Assembly (NCBI RefSeq): GCF_024437745.1
Contig: NZ_JANFNY010000031.1
Coordinates: 1-58,188 of the forward strand
Direction: 5' to 3'
Length of the DNA stretch: 58,188 bases
DNA from: Roseomonas sp. GC11
Lineage (GTDB): Bacteria > Pseudomonadota > Alphaproteobacteria > Acetobacterales > Acetobacteraceae
This document shows, piece after piece, positions 25,433 to 33,142 of this stretch. A model generated the notes under the pieces. It ran no database searches. It was not told the DNA's origin and saw only the letters and a program-made list of their open reading frames with translations. The first letter of the stretch is position 1. Each line of letters begins with the position of its first letter. The position numbers and the translations under genes are program-made.

Positions 25433-25933
25433 TTAAATATCATCAAAGACGGGCCGCCACAGGGTCGGCGGCGGCCCGTCGCGCAGGGCGGCCTGGAGTT
25501 CATTCTCCAGGGCGGAGAGGAAGCGGGCGCGGTCCTGCGCCGCCATGGGGCGGCCGCGCGTTTCCACGCCGAGTTCGCGCAGGTGGCGCGACACCTCGCG
25601 CCCGGCCAGGGCCTGGCCGATATTGTCGCTGGTCCAGGGCCGGCCGGTGGGGGAGAGGGCGCGGGCCTTCTTCTCCAGGCAGCGCGCGGCCAGCGGGATA
25701 TCGGCGGTGACGCAGAGGTCGCGCGGCGTGATCTGCGCGGCGATGTGGTCATCCGCCGCATCCGGCGCCGGCGGCACGATGACGCGGCGGATCCATTCCG
25801 CCTCGGGCAGGCGGATGCCGCGCGCGCCGTTGGACACCACATGCACCACCAGCCCGAGGCGCCCGGCAACACGGAAAACCTCCTCCCGCACCGGGCAGGC
25901 ATCGGCGTCGATCCAGATTTCAGTCTTGCTCAT
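25433..25933 (-). CDS. YaiI/YqxD (DUF188) family protein
   Basis: A 166-aa protein from ATG 25933; the family length is about 150. It starts with IWIDADACPVREEVFRVA, the conserved acidic DADACP motif. DDHIAAQITPRDLCVTADIPLA and GRPWTSDNIG...R complete the family pattern, which resembles PIN-like NYN nucleases in fold. The function is unproven; a nuclease role has been suggested from fold. It is the last gene on the minus strand before a bidirectional terminator element. Confidence 0.93.
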   Translation of the reverse strand: MSKTEIWIDADACPVREEVFRVAGRLGLVVHVVSNGARGIRLPEAEWIRRVIVPPAPDAADDHIAAQITPRDLCVTADIPLAARCLEKKARALSPTGRPWTSDNIGQALAGREVSRHLRELGVETRGRPMAAQDRARFLSALENELQAALRDGPPPTLWRPVFDDI

Positions 25934-25995
25934 GCACGCGTCCCACAGCGGGCGGAGGGCGCCAGGGGCAGAGGCCACCCCTGGCGGATCGTGGC

Positions 25996-27294
25996 TCAGC
26001 CGGCGGCGTCCGCCAGCCAGCGGGTCATCACCTTGCAGGCCTCGGCGAAGTCCTCGTCCCGCATGGCCTCATGCGGGTTGTGGCTGCCATTCTGGTTGCG
26101 CACGAAGAGCATGGCGGTGGGGATGCCGGCGGCCCCGAAGGCCGCCGCGTCATGCCCGCCGCCGGAGGCCATGTCCATCCAGCGCACGCCCACGGCATCG
26201 GCCGCGCGGGCCAGCCCGGCGCGGAGGCCCGCATCCATGGGCGAGGCGAGCGAGCCGGTTTCCGGCCCGAGGTCGAAGCGCACGCCGCGGCGGGCCTCGA
26301 TCTCCGGCACCTTGCGGGCGAGTTCGGCGAAGATGGCATCCACGCTGGCCGGGTTCACGCTGCGGACATCGAGCATGAAGGTGGCCTCGCCGGGGATCTT
26401 GGTGAAGCCCGCCTCCGCCGTGGTGGCCAGGGTGCAGAAGGTGCAGACGAGGCGGTGGCCCAGCGCCTCCAGCCGCGCCCATTCCTCATCCAGCGCCAGG
26501 GCAAGCTCGGCCAGGGCGATGGCGGCATCGCGGCGGTAGCGGCGCGGCGTGCCACCGGAATGGTTGTATTCGCCGAGGACGCGCCCCTGCCGCAGCCGCC
26601 GGCTGCCCGGAATGCCGGTGACGATGCCGACGGGCACCGCCTCCGCATCCAGCACCGGCCCCTGCTCGATATGCAGCTCCAGGAAGGCGGCGGTGTTGGC
26701 CGGGGTGATGGCGGCCTCGCCGCGCTCGGCGAAGCTGGGGTCGAAGCCCTCCTCGCGCATGTGCTCGGCCAGGGTGCGGCCGGAATCCTGGCGGCGGACC
26801 TGCAATTCTTCCGCCTTCAGCCGGCCGAGGGCGCCGCGGCTGCCGGGGTAGGAGGTGGGGAACCAGGCCCCCGCCTCCTCCGCCCGGATGGCCATGACGG
26901 TGATGTCGCGCGCCGGGACGAAGCCCGCGCGCTTCAGCCCCGCCACCGCCGCGAGGCCGGCCAGCACCCCCGCCGCGCCATCGAAATTGCCGCCCTTGGG
27001 GACGGAATCCAGATGGCTGCCGGTCAGCAGGCGCGGCGCCGCGCGGTCCGCGCCGGGCAGGGTCATGTAGAGATTGCCCACCGGGTCGGTGGTGACCTCA
27101 AGCCCCAGCGCCTCGGCCTCGCCCCGGACGAGGGCATGGGCCATGCGCTCGCCCGGGCCATAGGCCTCGCGCGTGATGCCGACGCCGTCGAAGCTCTTCT
27201 CGCGCAGCGTGGCGAAGAGGCGCCGGGCCAGATCGGTTTCCGGCAGGAGATTGGGCCGGGCCGCCCCCGTATCAGACACCACGCAATCAGACAC
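25996..27294 (-). CDS. Zn-dependent hydrolase: N-carbamoyl-L-amino-acid hydrolase / allantoate amidohydrolase type
   Basis: An M20-family amidohydrolase of about 432 aa. Metal ligands are in TGSHLDSVPKGGNFDGAAG (His, Asp), the Glu pair in IRAEEAGAWF, His in LELHIEQGPVLD and the last His in GSHNPHEA; GGGHDAAAF is the family substrate-binding block. Possible starts are GTG at 27294 (overlapping the SDR stop), 27282 or 27279; the ATG upstream lies well inside the SDR gene. It hydrolyses N-carbamoyl amino acids or ureidoglycine-type substrates to ammonia, CO2 and the amino acid. Cotranscription with the preceding SDR is implied by the overlap. Confidence 0.88.
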   Translation of the reverse strand: MSDCVVSDTGAARPNLLPETDLARRLFATLREKSFDGVGITREAYGPGERMAHALVRGEAEALGLEVTTDPVGNLYMTLPGADRAAPRLLTGSHLDSVPKGGNFDGAAGVLAGLAAVAGLKRAGFVPARDITVMAIRAEEAGAWFPTSYPGSRGALGRLKAEELQVRRQDSGRTLAEHMREEGFDPSFAERGEAAITPANTAAFLELHIEQGPVLDAEAVPVGIVTGIPGSRRLRQGRVLGEYNHSGGTPRRYRRDAAIALAELALALDEEWARLEALGHRLVCTFCTLATTAEAGFTKIPGEATFMLDVRSVNPASVDAIFAELARKVPEIEARRGVRFDLGPETGSLASPMDAGLRAGLARAADAVGVRWMDMASGGGHDAAAFGAAGIPTAMLFVRNQNGSHNPHEAMRDEDFAEACKVMTRWLADAAG

Positions 27295-28075
27295 CGCGCA
27301 CGATCCCGCCATCGATGATGTGGATGCGGCCCGTGGTGTAGGCCGCCACGTCGGAGGCGAGGAAGGCGCCCATCGGGCCGAATTCCTTCGGCTCGCCATA
27401 GCGGCCGACGGGGATGGTGGCGGAGCGCTCGGCCACCAGGGCCTCGATGCTCTTGCCCGTCTTGGCGGCGGCGGCGGCCAGGGTCTCCGCCGTGCGGTCG
27501 GTGGCGAAGGCGCCGGGGGCGAGGATGTTGCAGGTGATGCCCTCCCCCGCCACCTCGGCCGCCAGGGTCTTGTTCCAGCCGACGATGGCGGCGCGCAGCG
27601 TGTTGGAGAGGGCGAGGCCCGGCAGCGGCTGCACCATGCCGGTGGAGCCGATGGCCAGGATGCGGCCCCATTTCTGCTCGCGCATGCCTGGCAGCAGGCG
27701 GTTGGCGATGCGGATGGGCGAGAGGACGATGCGCTGGAACCAGGTGACGAGGTCCTCCTGCTTCATCTCCAGCGCGGAGCAGGTGGGCGGCCCCCCATGG
27801 TTCAGCACCAGGATGTCCACGCCGCCGAGCGCCGCCACGGCGGTGTCGGCCAGGCGGTCCATCTGCGTGCCCTCGGCGACATCGGCGGGGATGCCGACGG
27901 CCTTGGGCGCGCCCAGCGCCTCCAGCTCGGCCGCCACGCGGTCGAGGCTCGTCTGGTCGCGGCCGGAGATGGCGAGCGCCACCCCCTCCGCCGCCAGCGC
28001 ATCGGCGATCGAGCGGCCGAGCCCCTTGGAGGCTCCCATCACCAGGGCGCGGCGCCCTTGCAGACCGAGATCCAT
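27287..28075 (-). CDS. SDR-like protein with atypical active site (BKR-like)
   Basis: A 262-aa protein of the short-chain dehydrogenase fold. The cofactor loop reads VMGASKGLGRS, and NHGG replaces the usual NNAG. The catalytic YxxxK is missing: the aligned segment after IGSTGMVQPLPG is LALSNTLRAAIVGWNK. This matches the subgroup of beta-ketoacyl-reductase-like SDRs that lack the tetrad. So it may be a non-classical reductase or a binding or scaffold protein. Its stop overlaps the possible GTG start of the carbamoyl-amino-acid hydrolase gene, so the two probably act in one pathway. Confidence 0.85.
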   Translation of the reverse strand: MDLGLQGRRALVMGASKGLGRSIADALAAEGVALAISGRDQTSLDRVAAELEALGAPKAVGIPADVAEGTQMDRLADTAVAALGGVDILVLNHGGPPTCSALEMKQEDLVTWFQRIVLSPIRIANRLLPGMREQKWGRILAIGSTGMVQPLPGLALSNTLRAAIVGWNKTLAAEVAGEGITCNILAPGAFATDRTAETLAAAAAKTGKSIEALVAERSATIPVGRYGEPKEFGPMGAFLASDVAAYTTGRIHIIDGGIVRGV

Positions 28076-28159
28076 GGCCTTGCAACTCCCTCAGGTTTTC
28101 GGGCGGGGACCGTGAACGCTTCGCCCCCCGCTGGCAAGTCATCCCCTGGGTGGGGGCGG

Positions 28160-28229
28160 CTCTTGAGAGGGGCTTTGCCCCTCTCAAACTCTCCCAACCA
28201 AAGGCCTGGGGCCTTTGGAAACCCACCCG
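28160..28229. repeat. Dispersed repeat: GAGAGGGGC hairpin plus CCAAAGGCCT block, copy 1
   Basis: A stem TTGAGAGGGGC/GCCCCTCTCAA with a TTT loop, followed by ACTCTCCCAACC and AAAGGCCTGGGGCCTTT, another small hairpin, then GGAAACCCA. A near-identical block is at 30069-30139. Here it lies between divergent genes (SDR at 28075 and the hydroxyacid dehydrogenase at 28362). Confidence 0.75.
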
Positions 28230-28361
28230 TTGGTCCCCCCTGGCCAGATGCGCCGGCATGGTTAAGCTGCCGGGCCGGGAGGGAAGACGCGCGCGCCGGG
28301 CCGGAAGGCCGGGGCTGCGTTGCATTCCGCACGCCCTTCCGGCCCGCTGGAGTTGTCGCGC

Positions 28362-29333
28362 ATGACGAAACCCGTCCTCCTGCTGACCCGCCGCTTCCCG
28401 GATGCCGTGGAGGCCCGCGCGCGGGAGAGCTACGTCACCATCCCCAACCCCAGCGACGTGCCGATGACGGGGGTGCAGATCGTGCGCGCCGCGGCGCAGG
28501 CGGGGGTGCAGGGTCTTTTCTGCGCCGCCGGCGACCCGCTGAATGCCGAGACCATCGCCGCCCTGCCGGAGAGCGTGCGCATCATCGCCACCTTCAGCGT
28601 GGGCACGGACCATATCGACCTCGCGGCGGCGGCGGCGCGCGGCATCCTGGTGACCAACACGCCGGACGTGCTGAGCGTGGCGACGGCCGAGATCGCCATG
28701 CTGCTGATCCTGGCCGCCGCGCGGCGGGGCGGCGAGGCGGAACGGATGCTCCGCGCCCGGCAATGGGTGGGCTGGGCGCCGACGCAGCTGATGGGCGTCA
28801 CGCTGGAGGGCAAGCGGCTCGGCATCCTCGGCATGGGGCGGATCGGCCAGGCGCTGGCGCGCATGGCGCGCGGCTTCGGCATGAAGGTGCACTACCACAA
28901 CCGCAACCGCCTGCCGCCGGAAGAGGAGCGCGGCGCCTACTACCACGCGCAGGAGGACAGCTTCTTCAGCCGCATCGACGTGCTGTCGATGCATATCCCC
29001 GGCGGGGCGGCCACGCGGCACTGGCTGAACGCGGAGCGCATCGCCAGGCTGCGCCCGGGCAGCATCGTGGTGAATACCGGGCGCGGCAGCACGGTGGATG
29101 ACGCGGCGCTCTGCGCGGCGCTGCACACCGGGCATCTGCGCGCCGCCGGCCTGGATGTCTTCGATGGCGAGCCGCGCATCTTCGAGGGCTATCACAGCGC
29201 GCCCAACCTCGTGATGCTGCCGCATCTGGGCAGTGCCACGGTGGAGACGCGCGATGCCATGGGCCTGCGCTGCCTCGACAATCTGGATGCCGTGCTGCTG
29301 CGCGGCGAGGCGCCGCCGCACCCCGTCGGCTGA
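28362..29333 (+). CDS. D-2-hydroxyacid dehydrogenase (glycerate/glyoxylate type)
   Basis: A 323-aa enzyme from ATG 28362. The Rossmann motif is GILGMGRIG. The catalytic Arg is in NTGRGSTVDD, Glu in GLDVFDGEP and His in LPHLGSAT. It shares ARGFGMKVHYHNRNRLPPE almost exactly with the enzyme at 3288-4253, pointing to a duplication. NAD(P)-dependent reduction of a 2-ketoacid is expected; which one is not clear. The flavin reductase gene follows after 50 bp on the same strand. Confidence 0.9.
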   Translation: MTKPVLLLTRRFPDAVEARARESYVTIPNPSDVPMTGVQIVRAAAQAGVQGLFCAAGDPLNAETIAALPESVRIIATFSVGTDHIDLAAAAARGILVTNTPDVLSVATAEIAMLLILAAARRGGEAERMLRARQWVGWAPTQLMGVTLEGKRLGILGMGRIGQALARMARGFGMKVHYHNRNRLPPEEERGAYYHAQEDSFFSRIDVLSMHIPGGAATRHWLNAERIARLRPGSIVVNTGRGSTVDDAALCAALHTGHLRAAGLDVFDGEPRIFEGYHSAPNLVMLPHLGSATVETRDAMGLRCLDNLDAVLLRGEAPPHPVG

Positions 29334-29383
29334 TCTTTCCCCCGGTTCTCCCGGCCTTTCCCTCTCTCCCGGCAGGATGCCCC

Positions 29384-30040
29384 ATGCTGTTCGATTTCGA
29401 GACGATCCCCGCGCGCGAGGCCTATAAGCTTCTGGTCGCCACCGTGGTGCCGCGCCCCATCGCCTGGGTGGTGACGCAGGATGCGGCGGGGGTGGTGAAT
29501 GCCGCGCCCTTCTCCTTCTTCAACGCCTTTGGCGACACGCCGCCGGTGATCGGCTTTTCCTGCGGCCCGCGGCCGGAGGGGGCGGCGGCCCCGCCCAAGG
29601 ACACGCTGGCCAATATCCGTGCCACCGGGCAATTCGTGGTCTGCCTGGTGAATGAGGCGATGACCCCGGCGATGAGCGCCACGGCCACCGACTTCCCGCC
29701 CGGGGTGGACGAGCTGGCGGAGGTGGGGCTGGAGCCGGCGCCGAGCCGGCATGTGAAGCCGCCGCGCATCGCCCGCGCCCCGGTGGCGATGGAGTGCGAG
29801 ACCTTCCAGCTCGTCCCCGTGGGGCAGCATGTGCTGGTGCTGGGCAAGGTTCTGGCCATGCATATCCAGGATGAAGGCGTGCTGGACGCAACGAAATATT
29901 ATGTCGATACGCCCAAGCTGGGGCTGGTCGGCCGCATGCATGGCCGGGGCTGGTATGCCCGGACGGGCGATGTCTTCGACGTGCCGCGCACCACCCTGGC
30001 CGATTGGCAGGCGCGCGGCGGCGGCAAGAGCGAGGGCTGA
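29384..30040 (+). CDS. Flavin reductase family protein (FMN-binding split barrel)
   Basis: A 218-aa protein. The flavin reductase-like domain is evident from VVPRPIAWVVTQDAAGVVNAAPFSFFNAFG and PPVIGFSCGPR, then KDTLANIRATGQFVVCLVNE, and the later HVLVLGKVLAMHI. Such proteins bind FMN and reduce it with NAD(P)H for a partner monooxygenase, or act on their own. No monooxygenase gene is near. It follows the hydroxyacid dehydrogenase after a 50-bp gap and is probably cotranscribed. The ATG is at 29384 with GGCAGG upstream. Confidence 0.88.
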   Translation: MLFDFETIPAREAYKLLVATVVPRPIAWVVTQDAAGVVNAAPFSFFNAFGDTPPVIGFSCGPRPEGAAAPPKDTLANIRATGQFVVCLVNEAMTPAMSATATDFPPGVDELAEVGLEPAPSRHVKPPRIARAPVAMECETFQLVPVGQHVLVLGKVLAMHIQDEGVLDATKYYVDTPKLGLVGRMHGRGWYARTGDVFDVPRTTLADWQARGGGKSEG

Positions 30041-30068
30041 AAGACGGTTTGAGGATAGGGCGCTTGCT

Positions 30069-30139
30069 GTTGAGAGGGGCTTCGCCCCTCTCAAACTCTC
30101 CCCACCAAAGGCCTGAGGCCTTTGGAAACCCATCCGGGA
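30069..30139. repeat. Dispersed repeat: GAGAGGGGC hairpin plus CCAAAGGCCT block, copy 2
   Basis: TTGAGAGGGGC-TTC-GCCCCTCTCAA, then ACTCTCCCCACC, AAAGGCCTGAGGCCTTT and GGAAACCCA. It differs from copy 1 at only a few positions. It sits between codirectional flavin reductase and permease genes, so it may end or process the upstream mRNA. Confidence 0.75.
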
Positions 30140-30219
30140 GTCTTCCCTGGTGGCAGGTGCGGGGGGAGCAGGCCCGTCAGGGCTGAAACTTGGCCGCCTG
30201 GACCGGAGACGGAACGGGG

Positions 30220-31977
30220 ATGGGCCTTTCCGCTCCCCGCGGCGCATGCTACCGGCGCCTGAGAGGCAATCGCACCCGCGTGTCCAGCAGCACCCTCCCC
30301 CCTCCTCTCCGGCCCTCCCCGGCGGCTGCGCCCGCGCGGCGGCGCGTGCCCTTCTGGGCACGGGCCGGCTGGCTGGTGGCGCTGCTGGTGGCGCTGCCGG
30401 TGCTGGCGGTGCTGGCCAATGCCGCCGCGCCGCTGCTGCGGGGCGAGGGCGCGGGGCAGGTCTGGCGCCATATCCTGCACACCAACCTGCTGCCCTATCT
30501 CGGCCATTCGCTGGAGCTCGGGGCGCTGGTGGCGGGGATGTCCGCCCTCACCGGGGTGGCCTGCGCCTGGCTGGTCACCGCCTGCCGCTTTCCCGGGCGG
30601 CGGGTGCTGGAGATGGCGCTGCTGCTGCCCATCGCCATGCCCGCCTATGTCTGCGGCTATCTCTACACCTGGCTGCTGGATGCGGCGGGGCCGGTGCAGG
30701 CGGCCATCCGCGAGGCCACCGGGCTGCGCTGGGGGGAATACTGGTTCCCGGAGATCCGCTCCCTGCCCGGCGCGGCGCTGATGCTGGCGGCGGTGCTCTA
30801 CCCCTATGTCTACCTGCTCTGCCGGGCCGCCTTCCTGCAGCAGAGCACCTGCCTGATCGAGGCCTCGCGCACGCTCGGGCTGTCGCTGCCGCGCACCTTC
30901 TGGCGGGTGGCGCTGCCGCTGGCGCGGCCGGCGCTGGCCGCCGGCACCGGCCTCGTGCTGATGGAGACGCTGGCCGATTTCGGCACGGTCGATTATTTCG
31001 CCGTGCGCACCTTCACCACCGGCATTTACGAGGCGTGGTTCGGCATGGGGGACCGGCAGGCGGCCAGCCAGCTCGCCGCCTGCCTGATCGGCGTCGTGGC
31101 GCTGCTGCTGCTGGCGGAGCAGGTCTCGCGCGGCGGGCGGCGCTACCACCCCACCACCACACGCCACCCGCCGCTGCGCCCGGTGGTGCTGCGCGGGGCG
31201 AAGGGCTGGGCGGCCACGGCCTGCTGCGCCCTGCCGGTGCTGGTGGGCTTCGCCATTCCCGCCGGCGGGCTGGTCTGGCTGATGCTGGAGCATGGCGATG
31301 CGCTGGCGCCGGCCAATTTCCTGCCTTTCGCGCGCAATTCGCTGCTGCTGGCCGGGACCACGGCGGCGATCGGGGTGGCGCTGGCGGCGCTGCTCGGCTG
31401 GGGGGTGCGGCATTATCCCTCCGCCTGGGCGCGGCTGGCCAACCGGCTGGCGGGGCTGGGCTATGCCCTGCCCGGCTCGGTGATCGCGGTGGGCACGCTG
31501 GTGCCCTTCGGCCTGCTGGACAATGCGCTGGATTCCTGGCTGCGGGCCCGCTTCGGCCTCTCCTCCGGGCTGCTGCTCTCGGGCAGCATGGCGGCGCTGG
31601 TCTTCGCCTATCTCGTGCGCTTCCTCGCCGTCGGGCAATCCGCCGTGGAATCCGGGCTGGCGCGGCTGAAGCCCTCGCTGTTCCAGGCGGCGCGGGTGCT
31701 GGGCTGCACGCCCGGGCAGGCGATCCGCCGGGTGGAGGCGCCGCTGGCGCGGGGCGCGCTGCTCACCGCCGCCACGCTGGTCTTTGTCGACACCATGAAG
31801 GAATTGCCGGCGACGCTGATCGTGCGGCCCTTCGACCTCGATACCCTGGCGGTGCGGGTGCACAACCTCGCCTCGGATGAACGGCTGGCCGAGGCCTCGA
31901 CGGCGGCGCTGCTGATCGTGGCGGTGGGGCTGGCGCCGGTGCTGGTGCTGGTGCGCGCCATGCGCCGCAGGGACTGA
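30220..31977 (+). CDS. Iron(III)-type ABC transporter permease (fused FbpB/SfuB-like)
   Basis: A large polytopic protein of about 585 aa with two copies of the binding-protein-dependent permease domain. EAA-loop motifs occur in each half: EASRTLGLSLPRTFWRVALPLARPAL near residue 220 and QAARVLGCTPGQAIRRVEAPLARGAL near residue 490. About 12 hydrophobic segments are visible. This fused arrangement is characteristic of FbpB/SfuB/HitB ferric-iron importers and of thiamine or phosphonate relatives. No binding protein or ATPase gene is adjacent. The ATG at 30220 has GGAG 11 nt upstream; a GTG at 30280 after GAGAGG is an alternative. Confidence 0.88.
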   Translation: MGLSAPRGACYRRLRGNRTRVSSSTLPPPLRPSPAAAPARRRVPFWARAGWLVALLVALPVLAVLANAAAPLLRGEGAGQVWRHILHTNLLPYLGHSLELGALVAGMSALTGVACAWLVTACRFPGRRVLEMALLLPIAMPAYVCGYLYTWLLDAAGPVQAAIREATGLRWGEYWFPEIRSLPGAALMLAAVLYPYVYLLCRAAFLQQSTCLIEASRTLGLSLPRTFWRVALPLARPALAAGTGLVLMETLADFGTVDYFAVRTFTTGIYEAWFGMGDRQAASQLAACLIGVVALLLLAEQVSRGGRRYHPTTTRHPPLRPVVLRGAKGWAATACCALPVLVGFAIPAGGLVWLMLEHGDALAPANFLPFARNSLLLAGTTAAIGVALAALLGWGVRHYPSAWARLANRLAGLGYALPGSVIAVGTLVPFGLLDNALDSWLRARFGLSSGLLLSGSMAALVFAYLVRFLAVGQSAVESGLARLKPSLFQAARVLGCTPGQAIRRVEAPLARGALLTAATLVFVDTMKELPATLIVRPFDLDTLAVRVHNLASDERLAEASTAALLIVAVGLAPVLVLVRAMRRRD

Positions 31978-32059
31978 GGCTGCGCGCCCTGCGGCGCGGG
32001 AACTGAAGATACACGCCCTGCGGCGCGGGAATTCAGGCTGCGCGCCCTGCGGCGCGGGG
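31973..32059 (+). repeat. Three 29-bp tandem repeats, each with a 6-bp GC hairpin
   Basis: Three units with a 29-bp period begin at the permease stop codon. Each contains CGCGCC-CTGC-GGCGCG (unit 2 has ACACGCC in the left arm). Three hairpins in a row right after a stop codon could protect the mRNA 3' end or slow RNA polymerase. There is no T-tract. Confidence 0.65.
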
Positions 32060-32073
32060 GCTGAAGAAAAACC

Positions 32074-32102
32074 TTGTGAATTCGCCGCAAAGCGCCCATG
32101 TT
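32074..32102 (+). promoter_or_regulatory. Possible promoter of the cold shock gene
   Basis: TTGTGA at 32074-32079 and CATGTT at 32097-32102, spaced by 17 nt. Transcription would start near 32109 and leave a 5' untranslated region of about 130 nt, a length typical of csp mRNAs whose leaders change fold with temperature. The boxes are only partial matches. Confidence 0.3.
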
Positions 32103-32239
32103 GACGGCGTCAAGCTCGTTTGGTTCGGCCTGTCTCCTTGCTCTCGCTTGAGCGCCGAGCCCGGTGTCCGTCTCCCCGCGACGTTCGATCCGTGTGGCGC
32201 TTCCGCTACGCGGCCCTTTGCTATGAACGGATATCATCC

Positions 32240-32446
32240 ATGTCGACCGGCACCGTGAAGTGGTTCAACGCGACCAAGGGCTATGGCTTCATCCAGCCCG
32301 ATGACGGCTCCAAGGACGTGTTCCTGCACATTTCCGATGTCCAGCGCTCCAACCTGCGCGAGCCGCGCGAGGGCGACAAGCTGGAGTATGACCTGCAGCG
32401 TGGCCAGCAGGGCAAGACCTCGGCGACCAATCTGAAGCTGGCCTGA
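32240..32446 (+). CDS. Cold shock protein (CspA family)
   Basis: A 68-aa single cold-shock domain. RNP-1 is KGYGFI and RNP-2 is VFLHIS, in the standard frame TGTVKWFNATKGYGFIQPDD. It binds single-stranded RNA and DNA and unwinds RNA secondary structure. The exact paralogue class (cold-induced or constitutive) cannot be told from the protein; the long 5' leader favours post-transcriptional control. It is followed by a small hypothetical gene on the same strand. Confidence 0.96.
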   Translation: MSTGTVKWFNATKGYGFIQPDDGSKDVFLHISDVQRSNLREPREGDKLEYDLQRGQQGKTSATNLKLA

Positions 32447-32525
32447 CGCCAGGGCGCCATGGGGCGGCAGGGCGCGCGGGCCGCCCGGCCCGCCCGGTTC
32501 CGACCCGGATCCGCGAGGGCGACCC

Positions 32526-32747
32526 ATGCAACCCCATGGCTTCACCGTCGGGCAGAGCGTCGAGCTCTTCCCCGGCAAGTATGACGGCAATATCCCGCGC
32601 GGCACCTATACGGTGGTGCGGCTGCTGCCCAATGACGGCGCGGACCGCGAATACCGGGTGCGCCACCAGCAGGACGGGCATGAGCGCGTGGTGCGCGAGA
32701 GCCAGCTGCGGCAGGGCGCCGAATCTTTCTTCCGCACGGGCGGCTAA
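32526..32747 (+). CDS. Conserved small hypothetical protein (73 aa)
   Basis: A 73-aa protein with a compact all-beta look (FTVGQSVELFPGKYDGNIPRGTYTVVRLLP, EYRVRHQQDGHERVVRESQLRQG). The pattern suggests a small SH3- or KOW-like barrel in which a ligand-binding strand is followed by a charged C-terminus. I do not recognise a named family. No signal peptide or membrane segment. It lies 79 bp after the cold shock gene on the same strand and may belong to its transcript. Confidence 0.65.
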   Translation: MQPHGFTVGQSVELFPGKYDGNIPRGTYTVVRLLPNDGADREYRVRHQQDGHERVVRESQLRQGAESFFRTGG

Positions 32748-32861
32748 GGCCGCCTTCCACGCGCCCCGGCGCCTGGAACCCACCCCGGAATTTTATTTTC
32801 ACGAGCATCTTTGCCCGCCCCGGTGATTCCTCCGGCCGGGATCTGCTCCAGGAGGCTGGCG

Positions 32862-33056
32862 ATGCTGCGCCCTGCTCCCACCAAGAAGCCCACCCCTCCC
32901 CCCGAGCCCATGGCCGCGCCGGAGGCCGAGGTGGATTACCTCGCCAAGCGCCACCGTGTTTCGCCGGCCATTGTGCGGGAGATCATCCGCCGCATCGGCT
33001 CGGCCGAGCGGTCGGCGGTGGAGCGCGAGATCCGCAAGGGCCTCGCCCGCCGATAA
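32862..33056 (+). CDS. Small DUF3606-like protein
   Basis: A 64-aa protein from ATG 32862, chosen for the perfect AGGAGG 6 bp upstream. After a Pro/Lys-rich N-terminus the segment EVDYLAKRHRVSPAIVREIIRRIGSAERSAVEREIRKGL follows the DUF3606 pattern of a small helix-turn-helix-like fold. Function unknown; many alphaproteobacteria carry several such stress-associated small proteins. It is followed at once by two hairpins and a T-tract. Confidence 0.7.
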   Translation: MLRPAPTKKPTPPPEPMAAPEAEVDYLAKRHRVSPAIVREIIRRIGSAERSAVEREIRKGLARR

Positions 33057-33061
33057 AAAAA

Positions 33062-33137
33062 CCGGCCGACAGCGTCGGCCGGCCCTGCCGGAAAAAAGAA
33101 GGGGGTCCGGGGGAATTCCTTCCCCCGGACTTTTTTT
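33062..33137. terminator. Bidirectional Rho-independent terminator pair
   Basis: A perfect 9-bp stem CCGGCCGAC-AGC-GTCGGCCGG (33062-33082) is followed by a perfect 11-bp stem GTCCGGGGGAA-TTCC-TTCCCCCGGAC (33105-33130) and seven T (33131-33137). On the other strand the second stem is followed, after a few bases, by TTCTTTTTTCC. It lies between the convergent DUF3606-like and glycosyltransferase genes. Confidence 0.88.
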
Positions 33138-33142
33138 GATCG

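Noticed and set aside
31973-32059. Tandem 29-bp repeats considered as a CRISPR array
   Set aside because: Units are directly adjacent with no spacers, only three copies, and no cas genes are present.
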